DNA of 25,320 nucleotides from M55B120 sp965549355 (GTDB lineage: Bacteria > Actinomycetota > Humimicrobiia > Humimicrobiales > Humimicrobiaceae): the NCBI GenBank assembly GCA_965549355.1, contig CBEVGD010000012.1, positions 1 to 25,320 of the forward strand, given 5' to 3'. The stretch's first letter is position 1, and the number at the start of each line of letters is the position of its first letter. Shown here one piece after another: positions 1 through 8,123 of the stretch. The notes beneath the pieces were generated by a model. It was given only the letters and a program-made list of their open reading frames with translations, did not search any database and was not told the DNA's origin. The translations under genes were made by a program, and so were the position numbers.

Positions 1-2322
1 AAGGGTTTTAAATCATTCGGGAACAGAAGCAGCCTCAATTTCGAACCGGGGATAAGCGTAGTGGTCGGCCCCAATGGAAGCGGAAAGAGCAATGTCGCAG
101 ACGGCATCTCATGGGTCCTTGGTGAACAGAGCCCCAAATCTCTGAGAGGAAGCTCCATGGGCGATGTGATATTCAGGAGCAAGAAGCAGGAAATGGGTAT
201 TGCCGAAGTATCTCTTCTCTTTAATAATAAAGACAGGATTTTTGATGTTGAATTCAGTGAAGTAAAGATCACGAGGCGGGTCCTGACTGAAGGCGGGAGC
301 GATTACTTTATTAATTCCTCTCCATGCAGACTCATGGACATTCAGGAGATGATAGCAGATTCAGGGATCGGAAAAGGGCTCCATATCATAATAAACCAGG
401 GGCAGGTCAACAGGGTAGCATTGTTAAGGCCCGTGGAGAGAAAACTCATGATAGATGAAGCGCTCGGGCTGTCCAAGCATAAGGACAGGAGGAAGAAATC
501 TATTGCCAAACTTGAAAAGGTCAAAGGCGATATAGGCCGCCTGAATGATCTCATGGAAGAGATCAGGAGAACTATGGATCCTCTGGAGATCGAAGCAAAG
601 CGGGCCAGAGAGTATGCTGTGATAGCAAATGAGCTCAAAGATGAGGAAATATCCCTTTTTCTTACAAATCTCTCAGGACTAAATAGCTCATGGGCCACAA
701 TGGAAGAAGATCATAAAGAAACAAAGGCCGGCATCAAAAAAACCGGTGACCGGATATTGGAAGTCGAGAGGGGAAAGGGAGACCTTATCAAAAATATAGG
801 CTCAAAGCAGGCTGAATTTGAGAGCTGGAGGGCAAAAATAGAATCCTTTGACAGCGGGACCAGAAGACTTTCTAACAATATGGCGCTCATAGAAAGCAAA
901 AAGAATGTATTTTCCACCCTGTACAATATGTTTGACCTTGAGCTGGGCAGCAGCGAGAGCAGGGGAAAAGCAGCCGGAGAGATTGCAGAGAATAAGGAAA
1001 AAGAAATAATGGATCTATCTTTTATAGGGAAGATCACCAAAAAATTAGAGATGATCGAGACACAGTTTAAAGCATATCTGAACAGGGTCAGCGAAGCGGT
1101 AAAAGGCAGCAGCATATCCAAAGATATAGAAAATGAGGGAGATATTATTTTCGGGGAGCTGACCGGTATCCTTAAGGAGATGCAGGAGGGAAATATTGTC
1201 CGCCGGGGGGAGAGATCAAAGGAAGCAGCCAGAGAAAGCAAAAAACTGTTTGAAGAGGAAAAAAAGAGATCAGAACTCAGATTGAAAAAGATCAAGGACC
1301 TTAAAGGACTCTGCAGGGTAAGCCTCGACAGGGCGGAAGGAGCGCTTAATATATTAAAAAAGCATGGCCCGATATCTGAGAAGATTAAGAAGAGATTGTA
1401 TCCTGAATTTGAAAGGCAAAAAAGACTGATATCCGGCGATCAGCAGAAGATAGAAAAATATAACCGCGATATCGGGGATTTAAAGATAAAGGAAAACAGG
1501 CTTGATAATGATATATTTAAAATCGATCTCAGGCGGGAGCAGATAAGGGAGAAAGTCAAATCGATAACCGCAGCTATCGTTGACGACTATAATATGTCAA
1601 TAGAATATGCTTCAAAGAATTTCAAACCTTCAGAGGACCTGCCGCAGTCAGAGATAAAAGTAAGGCACCTAAAAAGCAGGATGAGGAATTTTGGAAATGT
1701 TAATCCCAATGCAGCCATTGAATTTGCAAAGATCAAAAAGAGGTTTGATTTTTTGAATATCCAGAGGCAGGATCTGACAGATGGCAGAAAACAGCTTGAG
1801 GGCCTTATAAGAGAAATAAATGAAAAGATTGGCGGCGTCTTTCTCAAAAAGTTTGAAGAGATAAATACGAGTTTCCAGCAGTATTTCAAGATACTTTTCC
1901 CCCGCGGAGAAGGCGAGATGATCCTTGACAGGAGTGAAAATGGATCTGCAGGCGATGAGGACCTTGGAGTGGACCTCAAAGTAGATATAGGAAATAATAA
2001 ACTGGTATCGCTTTCTCTTCTAAGCGGAGGGGAAAAATCACTAGTCTCAATGGCTTTCCTCTTCTCGATATTCTCGATCAATCTCTCACCTTTCTATGTA
2101 TTTGACGAAGCGGATGCAGCCCTTGATGATGCAAATATTGCAAGGTTTTTGAGCCTGGTAAAGAAATTTTCTAAGAAACAGCAAATCATAATAATAACCC
2201 ATCAGAAAAAGACTATGGAGATAGCTGATACAATATATGGAGTTACCATGCAGTCAGACGGAATATCGAAGGTGGTCTCCGAAAAGATAGATAAAAAAAA
2301 TACAGCAGACATAAAGAGCTGA
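1..2322 (+). CDS. smc: Chromosome segregation ATPase Smc, 5' end cut by window, short and hinge-less
   Basis: The frame is open from base 1 (KGFKSFG..., the usual Smc start), so only about ten residues are missing on the left. Smc is the ATPase of the bacterial condensin complex. Visible motifs, counted from base 1, are Walker A GPNGSGKSN at codons 23-31, the N-terminal head continuing to about codon 200, the ABC signature LSGGEKS at 674-680, Walker B with FDEADAALDD near 701, and an H-loop ITHQKKT. The head-proximal motif FGNVNPNAAIEFAKIKKR is also conserved. Total length is about 780 residues, whereas Smc is usually about 1,150-1,200. The region between the heads (about codons 215-562) is charged coiled-coil-like sequence with no recognisable hinge domain and no CxxC zinc hook. 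The stop is TGA, five bases before the ftsY start. Identity as an Smc-type ATPase is firm; normal function is uncertain because of the short arm. Confidence 0.93.
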   Translation, partial: KGFKSFGNRSSLNFEPGISVVVGPNGSGKSNVADGISWVLGEQSPKSLRGSSMGDVIFRSKKQEMGIAEVSLLFNNKDRIFDVEFSEVKITRRVLTEGGSDYFINSSPCRLMDIQEMIADSGIGKGLHIIINQGQVNRVALLRPVERKLMIDEALGLSKHKDRRKKSIAKLEKVKGDIGRLNDLMEEIRRTMDPLEIEAKRAREYAVIANELKDEEISLFLTNLSGLNSSWATMEEDHKETKAGIKKTGDRILEVERGKGDLIKNIGSKQAEFESWRAKIESFDSGTRRLSNNMALIESKKNVFSTLYNMFDLELGSSESRGKAAGEIAENKEKEIMDLSFIGKITKKLEMIETQFKAYLNRVSEAVKGSSISKDIENEGDIIFGELTGILKEMQEGNIVRRGERSKEAARESKKLFEEEKKRSELRLKKIKDLKGLCRVSLDRAEGALNILKKHGPISEKIKKRLYPEFERQKRLISGDQQKIEKYNRDIGDLKIKENRLDNDIFKIDLRREQIREKVKSITAAIVDDYNMSIEYASKNFKPSEDLPQSEIKVRHLKSRMRNFGNVNPNAAIEFAKIKKRFDFLNIQRQDLTDGRKQLEGLIREINEKIGGVFLKKFEEINTSFQQYFKILFPRGEGEMILDRSENGSAGDEDLGVDLKVDIGNNKLVSLSLLSGGEKSLVSMAFLFSIFSINLSPFYVFDEADAALDDANIARFLSLVKKFSKKQQIIIITHQKKTMEIADTIYGVTMQSDGISKVVSEKIDKKNTADIKS

Positions 2323-2327
2323 TAGCA

Positions 2328-3200
2328 GTGAAGAAAATATTTAAGAACCTTAATATGATGTGGAACAGGTTTAAAAAACCCGGAGATGAATTCTGGGATG
2401 AACTTGAGGAAGAGCTGATCACCGGAGATGTAAGCATAAATACGGCTGACAGGATAATAAGCAATCTAAAGGAAAGAGCATATCTGGAAAAAATAAATGA
2501 TATTGAGGGGATGAGAAGGCTATTAAAGGATCAGATAGCAGATATCCTTACAGTGGATGGTAAAATCGGGCTTGAATATTCAGAAGAGCGCCCGACGGTC
2601 TATATGGTGATCGGAGTGAATGGAGTGGGAAAGACATCTGCAATCGCCAAGATGTCAAATATGTTTAAAAAAGAGGGCAAGAAAATAATACTGGCCGCAG
2701 CAGATACATACCGCTCTGCGGCAGTTGAGCAGCTGGGCCACTTTGCAGACATGCTTGATATTGATATGGTAAACCATCAGAGAAATGCGGATCCGGGTGC
2801 GGTGACATATGACTGTCTTGACAGAGCTGTTGCGAGAAAAGCAGATATTGTAATAATAGATACTGCCGGAAGGATGCAGACATCCTGCAATCTAATGGAA
2901 GAGCTGAAAAAAATAAAAAGAGTCGTCAAAAAAAGACTGGGCCGCGAACCCGACGAGGTGCTTCTTGTCATAGACTCGACAACCGGACAGAATGCCAAAA
3001 GCCAGGCTGAAATATTTACAGAATCCATGGATGTAAGCGGGATAATACTTACAAAAACTGACGGCACTTCAAGAGGAGGAATAGTCCTCACTATAAAAAA
3101 TGATCTGGGTATTCCCGTAAAGATAATCACAGAAGGAGAAAAACTTCAGGATATATATTATTTTGATCCGGTCAGATTTACAGATATGTTGTTTGCATAG
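2328..3200 (+). CDS. ftsY: Signal recognition particle receptor FtsY
   Basis: This is the SRP receptor GTPase that docks Ffh-ribosome complexes at the membrane. It has 290 residues, a compact FtsY with almost no acidic A domain: an N domain (about residues 15-80) and then a G domain. Motifs seen are G1 GVNGVGKTS, DTYRSAAVEQL, DTAGRMQT, the DSTTGQNA insertion-box region, LTKTDGTSRGG (G4; TKxD) and the closing EGEKLQDIYYFDP. The GTG start lies directly after smc, consistent with coupling. It ends with a TAG at the normal family end (FTDMLFA), which shows that TAG acts as a true stop in this genome. Some consensus residues are shifted (TKTD for TKLD, DST for DAT), but nothing catalytic is missing. 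Confidence 0.96.
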   Translation: MKKIFKNLNMMWNRFKKPGDEFWDELEEELITGDVSINTADRIISNLKERAYLEKINDIEGMRRLLKDQIADILTVDGKIGLEYSEERPTVYMVIGVNGVGKTSAIAKMSNMFKKEGKKIILAAADTYRSAAVEQLGHFADMLDIDMVNHQRNADPGAVTYDCLDRAVARKADIVIIDTAGRMQTSCNLMEELKKIKRVVKKRLGREPDEVLLVIDSTTGQNAKSQAEIFTESMDVSGIILTKTDGTSRGGIVLTIKNDLGIPVKIITEGEKLQDIYYFDPVRFTDMLFA

Positions 3201-3245
3201 GCTTTATTGCCGGATAATAAATATTAAAACAAGAGGATATAGCAT

Positions 3246-4235
3246 ATGTTTGAGCAGCTGACTTCAAAATTTGAGGATCTTTTTTACAAAATACGGAATA
3301 AGGGCAAATTAAGCCCGGGCGATCTCGATAATGCATTGAGGGAAATAAAGCTCGCCCTTCTCGAAGCGGATGTAAACTTCAGGGTAGTAAAGGAATTTCT
3401 AACAAATTTGAAAGAAAGGGCCCTGGGTGAGAAAATCATGGAAAGCCTCACCCCTGCCCAGCAGGTCATAAAAATAGTCAATGATGAAATGATAAGGATG
3501 CTGGGCTCTACAGGCGGAGGCATTAGTTTTGCATCCCGCGGACCTACTATAATAATGATGGTAGGGCTTCAGGGTACGGGAAAGACCTCCTCTGTTATAA
3601 AGCTTGCCAATTACCTTAAGGCGAACAATCAAAAGAAAGTGGCCCTTATTGCTGCTGATGTATATAGGCCGGCTGCTATTTTCCAGCTTGAAGATATGGC
3701 AAAAGCTATAGATGTGGAAGTATATTCGGGCGATGGCGCCGATCCTGTGAAGATTTCAAAGGAAGGAGTCGAGAAGTTCACAAGGTCCGGCAGCGATATA
3801 ATAATAATAGACACTGCGGGAAGGCTCCATATAGATAAAAAAATGATGGATGAGATAAGGAGCATAAGAAAAACAGTACAACCCCATCAGATATTTCTGG
3901 TTCTGGATGCAATGACCGGCCAGGAATCTATAAATATTGCATCTGCTTTTAATTCTGCAGTGGAGTGTGATGGAATAATCCTTACAAAACTTGATAGCGA
4001 TACAAGAGGAGGTGCTGCGCTATCAGTATATTATGTGGTGAGAAAGCCCATAAAATTTGTCTCAAATGGTGAAAAAGTAGAAGACTTTGATATTTTTTAT
4101 CCTGACAGGATAGCATCCAGGATACTGGGGAAGGGAGATGTCCTCACACTTATAGAAAAGGCTGAGAAAGTCATGGACGAAAAGAAGGCAGAGGAACTTT
4201 CCAGAAAGATAGAAAAAGAGCAGCTTAATTTTTAG
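3246..4235 (+). CDS. ffh: Ffh, NG (GTPase) part, ended by an in-frame TAG
   Basis: This is the protein subunit of the signal recognition particle. The 329 residues carry a complete N domain (four-helix bundle, about 1-90) and G domain: G1 GLQGTGKTSS at 107-116, ADVYRPAAIFQL, DTAGRLHID, DAMTGQES, LTKLDSDTRGGAA and SNGEKVEDFDIFYPDR. The frame ends at TAG 4233-4235, just where the M domain begins (family pattern F-T-L-E/D-D-F-L-x-Q-L; here N-F-stop-D-F-I-D-Q-L). The next 116 codons are in the same frame and encode the M domain. Reading through would give 445 residues, the normal Ffh length. A GAG to TAG change at a position often occupied by Glu or Asp would explain it. The start ATG is preceded by a GAGG motif near 3233. 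Alternatives are a sequencing error, a lineage-specific mutation, suppression, or a genuinely split SRP protein. Confidence 0.93.
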   Translation: MFEQLTSKFEDLFYKIRNKGKLSPGDLDNALREIKLALLEADVNFRVVKEFLTNLKERALGEKIMESLTPAQQVIKIVNDEMIRMLGSTGGGISFASRGPTIIMMVGLQGTGKTSSVIKLANYLKANNQKKVALIAADVYRPAAIFQLEDMAKAIDVEVYSGDGADPVKISKEGVEKFTRSGSDIIIIDTAGRLHIDKKMMDEIRSIRKTVQPHQIFLVLDAMTGQESINIASAFNSAVECDGIILTKLDSDTRGGAALSVYYVVRKPIKFVSNGEKVEDFDIFYPDRIASRILGKGDVLTLIEKAEKVMDEKKAEELSRKIEKEQLNF

Positions 4236-4268
4236 GATTTTATAGATCAGCTAAAAAGCATAAAGAAG

Positions 4269-4583
4269 ATGGGTTCTCTGGAGAAGGTCATGTCGATGCT
4301 TCCCGTCTCGGGAACCAATAAAGCTTTTAAAAAAATGAATTTCGACCAGTCTCATCTTGACCGCATGGAGGCAATCATAAATTCGATGACACTGTCTGAG
4401 AGAAGAAATCCGGATATAATAAATGGCAGCAGGAAGAAAAGGATAGCGAGGGGAAGCGGCAATTCAGTTAATGAGGTAAATAAGCTTCTGAAGCAGTTTG
4501 CAAAGACAAAACAGATGATGAAGCATTTCTCCACCCTCAAAGGCAGGATGGGGATGCCTTTTGACGGACCGATAGGGATTTAA
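4269..4583 (+). CDS. ffh: Ffh M domain, in frame downstream of the TAG
   Basis: This stretch encodes the methionine-rich domain of Ffh, which binds SRP RNA and signal peptides. From the first ATG it gives 104 residues: MGSLEKVMSMLPVSG (finger-loop region), then the RNA-binding helix pair with RKKRIARGSGNSVNEVN and LLKQFAKTKQMMKHF, matching the family signature RxxRIAxGSGxxxxEVNxLLKQF. It lies in exactly the same frame as the upstream ffh part; eleven codons (DFIDQLKSIKK) lie between the TAG and this ATG and also match Ffh. There is no convincing ribosome binding site at a good distance from 4269 (AAAGAAG abuts the ATG), so independent translation looks weak. The stop is TAA. It is best read as the distal part of one ffh gene, not a separate gene. 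Confidence 0.85.
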   Translation: MGSLEKVMSMLPVSGTNKAFKKMNFDQSHLDRMEAIINSMTLSERRNPDIINGSRKKRIARGSGNSVNEVNKLLKQFAKTKQMMKHFSTLKGRMGMPFDGPIGI

Positions 4584-4591
4584 AAAATGTT

Positions 4592-4619
4592 TTGCAAGTT
4601 AAAAATAAAACTATATAAT
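4592..4619 (+). promoter_or_regulatory. Predicted promoter for rpsP and downstream ribosomal/maturation genes
   Basis: TTGCAA at 4592-4597 and TATAAT at 4614-4619 are separated by 16 bases, a good primary-sigma promoter in the gap between ffh and rpsP. Transcription would start near 4626, leaving a leader of roughly 35 bases that contains a short AT-only hairpin (TTATAA-AG-TTATAA). It would allow ribosomal genes to be expressed independently of smc-ftsY-ffh. Predicted from hexamers only. Confidence 0.5.
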
Positions 4620-4662
4620 TATAAAGTTATAAGACTATATTTTAGAGTTGGAGGTTTTTGGA

Positions 4663-4908
4663 TTGAGCGTAAAGATTAGATTAACCAGGATTGGGTCAAA
4701 GAAACAACCCTTTTACAGAATTGTGGTAGCAGATAGCAGAGCTGCAAGAGATGGAAAATTTATTGAAAAGATAGGGACCTACGATCCCAAGACAGATCCT
4801 TCCACTGTCGTGCTTGACAAGGAGAAGGCTGCGGAATGGATCAAGAAGGGGGCAAAACCCTCAAATACAGTAGAGAAATTATTTAAAATAGTAGACATGA
4901 AGGTGTAG
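4663..4908 (+). CDS. rpsP: 30S ribosomal protein S16
   Basis: This small-subunit protein binds 16S rRNA. It has 81 residues, the family length, starting SVKIRLTRIGSKKQPFYRI and continuing VVADSRAARDGKFIEKIGTYDP, the classic S16 signature. I place the start at TTG 4663 because TTGGAGGTT at 4648-4656 is the ribosome binding site and homologues begin M-S-V-K-I-R; an in-frame TTG at 4648 would put the Shine-Dalgarno inside the gene. It ends at TAG. KhpA, RimM and TrmD follow, the usual S16 operon partners. Confidence 0.96.
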   Translation: MSVKIRLTRIGSKKQPFYRIVVADSRAARDGKFIEKIGTYDPKTDPSTVVLDKEKAAEWIKKGAKPSNTVEKLFKIVDMKV

Positions 4909-4937
4909 TTATAACAATTTAACCTGGAGGTATGGAA

Positions 4938-5171
4938 GTGAAAGAACTGCTAGAGTATATGGTTAAGGAATTGGTTGACAGTCCGGATAGTGTCGAGATT
5001 GAAGAAGAAGAGGAAGATGAAAAGACCATAATCTTCAAACTCACAGTCGCAGAGGATGACCTTGGAAAAGTTATAGGGAAAAAGGGCCGCACTGCAAATG
5101 CTTTAAGGATTGTTATGAGAGCCGCGTCTGCTAAAAGGGGCAAATCTTCAATAGTCAAAATAATGGACTGA
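4938..5171 (+). CDS. khpA: KH-domain RNA-binding protein KhpA
   Basis: This is a single-KH-domain RNA-binding protein of the YlqC/KhpA family, which in Gram-positive bacteria pairs with KhpB/Jag to bind many RNAs and influence cell-envelope growth. It has 77 residues: MKELLEYMVKELVDSPDSV, an acidic run EEEEEDEK, then the KH core with the GxxG-type loop GKVIGKKGRTANALR. I chose GTG 4938 over ATG 4932: CTGGAGG at 4924-4930 is seven bases from the GTG but only one from the ATG, and homologues start M-K-E. The gene sits between rpsP and rimM as in most genomes of this type. Confidence 0.93.
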   Translation: MKELLEYMVKELVDSPDSVEIEEEEEDEKTIIFKLTVAEDDLGKVIGKKGRTANALRIVMRAASAKRGKSSIVKIMD

Positions 5172-5204
5172 TAGGATTTGTTTTTATCTTTGAAAAATAA
5201 ATAA

Positions 5205-5759
5205 ATGTCGCTTAAACACGTAGATGCAAGATTAATCGGGATAGTCGGGAAACCGCATGGCATTAAAGGAGAAGTAAATGTTATGCTGGTGACCGATTAT
5301 CCTGATTCTGTATTAAAAGGTTCTGCGCTTTATCCGGACAAAAATTGCTCCGAGAAGATGATCGTAGAAAATATATCTTTGAGGAGAAAAAAGAGGCGCA
5401 TAACTGCAGTCATCAAGTTTGAGGGGATCAGCGGCAGAGATGCTGCTGAAGATATCAGGGGATTGGAGCTTTACAGGAGTCCGGAAGAATCGCCGGTCCT
5501 TGATAGTGATGAATTCTGGATAGAGGACCTGGAGGGATGTACTGTATGCCTGGACAATGGAACGGTTCTTGGAAAAGTAGAAAAGGTAGAAGAGGTCCCG
5601 TCAAATGAAAACCTTATGGTAAGATTAGAGAATAAGGATCTAAAAATAAATGGCATGATCGGGGAGTTTCTTTATGTCCCTTTTATTGATGACTATATTA
5701 AAAGCATAGATATTGTAGAAAAAAAAATCACACTGAAGAAAATACCCGAGTATATTTAG
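5205..5759 (+). CDS. rimM: Ribosome maturation factor RimM
   Basis: RimM helps assemble the 30S head and binds S19. It has 184 residues, slightly longer than average, with an N-terminal RimM domain (IGIVGKPHGIKGEV near 10-25, TDYPDSV) and a C-terminal PRC-barrel domain (FWIEDLEGCTV near 102, ending PFIDDYIKSIDIVEKKI). The upstream gap has little Shine-Dalgarno signal. The stop is TAG at the expected end of the family. Its partner trmD follows after 35 bases. Confidence 0.93.
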   Translation: MSLKHVDARLIGIVGKPHGIKGEVNVMLVTDYPDSVLKGSALYPDKNCSEKMIVENISLRRKKRRITAVIKFEGISGRDAAEDIRGLELYRSPEESPVLDSDEFWIEDLEGCTVCLDNGTVLGKVEKVEEVPSNENLMVRLENKDLKINGMIGEFLYVPFIDDYIKSIDIVEKKITLKKIPEYI

Positions 5760-5794
5760 CAGCGATATGATAATCTCTAAGTGACAAACCTATT

Positions 5795-6493
5795 ATGATT
5801 ATTGATATAATAACCATCTTCCCGCAGATTTTCGAAAATATAATTGAACATGGGGTCATAAAGGAAGCATTCAAAAGCGGCAGCTGCACCATGAATGTAT
5901 ATGACCTGAGGGACTTTTCCGGCGACAGGCACAGGAGAGTGGATGACCGTCCATATGGCGGAGGTCCCGGGATGGTTCTTATGACTGGCCCTCTCGACAG
6001 AGCAGTGAGCCATATAAAGAAAAAAAATGCCGTAGAAGATACCGGTCTCCAGAAGACGGTTCTCCTGACACCCCGGGGAGAAAAGCTCCAGCAGGCATGT
6101 CTTAAGAAATTATCAGCAATGGAAAACCTGATACTTGTATGCGGAAGGTATGAGGGGGTGGACCAGAGGTTCACGGAACTCTTCGTGGATATGGAGATAT
6201 CCATAGGGGATTATGTGCTGACCGGAGGAGAAATACCGGCCATGGTTCTTGTGGACGGGATGATCAGATTAATGCCGGGGGTAGTGGGGAAGGAAGAATC
6301 GCTGCACTCGGAATCATTCGAAAACGGACTTCTTGACTGGCCGCAATATACCAGGCCCCCTTCCTACGGGGGAATCGAGGTCCCCCGGGTGCTTCAGGGC
6401 GGGAACCATGGCGATATCCAAAAATGGAGAAAAGAAAAGTCTTTTGAGATAACGAAAAAAAGAAGAGCGGATTTATTTGACAAAAGAATCTAA
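5795..6493 (+). CDS. trmD: tRNA (guanine-37-N1)-methyltransferase TrmD
   Basis: TrmD makes m1G37 in tRNAs reading CNN codons from S-adenosylmethionine and prevents +1 frameshifting. It has 232 residues. The trefoil-knot SPOUT fold is shown by VCGRYEGVDQR, SIGDYVLTGGE and WPQYTRPPSYGG; the N-terminal MIIDIITIFPQIF and DDRPYGGGPGMVLM are also diagnostic. The C-terminal dimer region ends WRKEKSFEITKKRRADLF. No deviations were seen. It is flanked by rimM and rplS as usual. Confidence 0.97.
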   Translation: MIIDIITIFPQIFENIIEHGVIKEAFKSGSCTMNVYDLRDFSGDRHRRVDDRPYGGGPGMVLMTGPLDRAVSHIKKKNAVEDTGLQKTVLLTPRGEKLQQACLKKLSAMENLILVCGRYEGVDQRFTELFVDMEISIGDYVLTGGEIPAMVLVDGMIRLMPGVVGKEESLHSESFENGLLDWPQYTRPPSYGGIEVPRVLQGGNHGDIQKWRKEKSFEITKKRRADLFDKRI

Positions 6494-6547
6494 ATTCATT
6501 ATATTTTATAAGTTTTATCCGTCAAAGATTAATTTTGGAGCATAGAT

Positions 6548-6892
6548 ATGAACAAAATAGATAAGATCGAAAACAAATTTTTAAAAACTGATCTGCCTTC
6601 ATTCAGATCCGGAGACAAGCTAAAGGTAAAGATAAAGATCAGTGAAGAAAATAAAGACAGAGTACAGGCATTCGAGGGGATAGTAATAAAGACTCAGGGT
6701 TCAGGCATCAATAAGACCTTCACCATTAGAAAGATCTCCTTCAATAATGTAGGGGTCGAGAGGACATTCCTTCTTCATTCCCCGGTAATACAGGAGATAG
6801 AAAAAATAAATGAAGGCATCGTCAGAAGATCAAAGCTGTATTACCTCAGAGACAGAGTAGGCAAAAAAGCAAGAGTAAAAGTAAAAAAATAA
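6548..6892 (+). CDS. rplS: 50S ribosomal protein L19
   Basis: This 50S protein lies at the subunit interface. It has 114 residues with the family pattern FRSGDKLKVKIKISE, RVQAFEGIVI, FTIRKIS-x-NVGVERTF, HSPVIQEIEKI and RRSKLYYLRDRVGKKARVK. The start ATG has TTGGAGC about ten bases upstream. It follows trmD by 54 bases of AT-rich sequence and is followed closely by lepB. Confidence 0.97.
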   Translation: MNKIDKIENKFLKTDLPSFRSGDKLKVKIKISEENKDRVQAFEGIVIKTQGSGINKTFTIRKISFNNVGVERTFLLHSPVIQEIEKINEGIVRRSKLYYLRDRVGKKARVKVKK

Positions 6893-6907
6893 TTCAAGCT
6901 GAATTTG

Positions 6908-7453
6908 ATGCCGGATAATATTAAAAATGATGGCGGTAGGGCCAAAAGGGTAATGAAAGAAGTATTTGGATACCTTATTGCCATTGGAAGCGCGGTTATC
7001 CTGGCTATCCTTATAAGAATATTCATATTTGAGCCATTTATTGTCCCGACCCCATCCATGGAGCCCACCCTCATGGTCGGAGACAGGGTGATAGTCAATA
7101 AGCTTTCTTACGGATTTGGTTCTATAAGCAGGGGAGATATAATAGCTTTTCATTCTGCCATCGAAGATGGTAAGGAACTCGTAAAGAGAGCGATCGCCAT
7201 AGAAGGCGATGAGATCGTGCTCACAAGCGAAGGCGAAGTCTTTGTAAATGGTGAAAGGATAGAGGAAGAATATCTCCCGGGCGGACGGAACATATCATAT
7301 CTTAATCAGACCGTTACAGTCGGAGAAGATGAAGTATTTGTCATGGGGGACAATCGGAACAATAGTTTTGACAGCAGGTATTTCGGGATAATACAGGAAG
7401 AAGATATATTCGGTGAATTCCTGATAGTCTACTGGCCGCCTTCAAGATGGTAA
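6908..7453 (+). CDS. lepB: Type I signal peptidase
   Basis: This membrane serine protease removes signal peptides from Sec and Tat substrates. From ATG 6908 it has 181 residues; TTG 6905 is directly adjacent and cannot be excluded. There is one N-terminal transmembrane segment (about residues 19-41), then VPTPSMEPTL with catalytic Ser50, KELVKRAIAIEGDE with catalytic Lys93, and the family box VMGDNRNNSFDSRYFG. A single membrane anchor and short periplasmic domain fit the Gram-positive type (SipS-like). The ribosome binding site is weak and the gene probably depends on readthrough from rplS. Confidence 0.95.
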   Translation: MPDNIKNDGGRAKRVMKEVFGYLIAIGSAVILAILIRIFIFEPFIVPTPSMEPTLMVGDRVIVNKLSYGFGSISRGDIIAFHSAIEDGKELVKRAIAIEGDEIVLTSEGEVFVNGERIEEEYLPGGRNISYLNQTVTVGEDEVFVMGDNRNNSFDSRYFGIIQEEDIFGEFLIVYWPPSRW

Positions 7454-7475
7454 AAGTCCTTCTTATTTAATAAAA

Positions 7476-8123
7476 ATGAAGTTTTCTGAGATCAAAAGGT
7501 TACTGGGTCTTTGCTGTTATGAGGATCAGCTCTATAGCATGGGCTATGATCTGATAGCAGGCGCAGACGAAGTGGGGAGAGGCTCCCTTGCCGGCCCTCT
7601 TGTGGCGGCGGCAGTGATAATGGACAGAAAAAACCTCATGATAGAGGGTATCGATGACTCCAAAAAGCTTACTCCGTTAAAGAGGCAGCGGCTATTTAAG
7701 AAGATAACGGAGTCATGTATATGCTGGTCCACCGCTAAGATAAGCCCGGCCGATATAGACAGGCAAAATATAACTATGGCAAATATAAGGGCAATCGACC
7801 TTGCCGCTTCCAATTTGAAAATAAAACCGGATATAGTCATTTCTGATTTTATAAATATTAATAGCAAAAAACTGGCTTCCATCAGCCTTACCGGATTCAT
7901 ACCCATAACAAAAGGGGATCAGAGGAGTATTTCGATCGCAGCGGCTTCCATTGTCGCCAAGGTGACAAGGGACAGGATAATGGAAGAAATGGCGGCTTCA
8001 TTTCCGGAATACGGGTTTGATAGAAATAAGGGATATGGGACAAAGGAACATCTGATGTCTATCAAGAAGCATGGACCCACCAGGATACACAGGATGACTT
8101 TCAGGGGGGTATTGCAATATTGA
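7476..8123 (+). CDS. rnhB: Ribonuclease HII
   Basis: RNase HII cleaves RNA in RNA-DNA hybrids and at single ribonucleotides in DNA. It has 215 residues. The acidic active-site set is visible: GADEVGRGSLAGP (Asp31, Glu32), the Asp in VISDFININ (near 120) and VTRDRIM (near 170). GDQRSISIAAASIVAKVTRD and the C-terminal FDRNKGYGTKEHL and HGPTRIHR are family-diagnostic. Its TGA stop shares one base with the ATG of yraN (TGATG), so translation is probably coupled. Confidence 0.97.
   Translation: MKFSEIKRLLGLCCYEDQLYSMGYDLIAGADEVGRGSLAGPLVAAAVIMDRKNLMIEGIDDSKKLTPLKRQRLFKKITESCICWSTAKISPADIDRQNITMANIRAIDLAASNLKIKPDIVISDFININSKKLASISLTGFIPITKGDQRSISIAAASIVAKVTRDRIMEEMAASFPEYGFDRNKGYGTKEHLMSIKKHGPTRIHRMTFRGVLQY

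Noticed and set aside
1210..1240. SRP RNA (4.5S) core-like GGAAGCAGCC
   Set aside because: It lies within the smc coding frame and lacks the flanking stem of an SRP RNA.
711..1295. Long antisense open frames opposite smc and other genes
   Set aside because: They are shadows of strongly supported + strand genes, with low-complexity Ser/Leu-rich translations and no family motifs.
4236..4268. Pyrrolysine insertion at the ffh TAG
   Set aside because: TAG ends several other genes here at their natural ends, no Pyl genes are in the window, and Ffh is not known to need pyrrolysine; kept only as a test item in the ffh finding.
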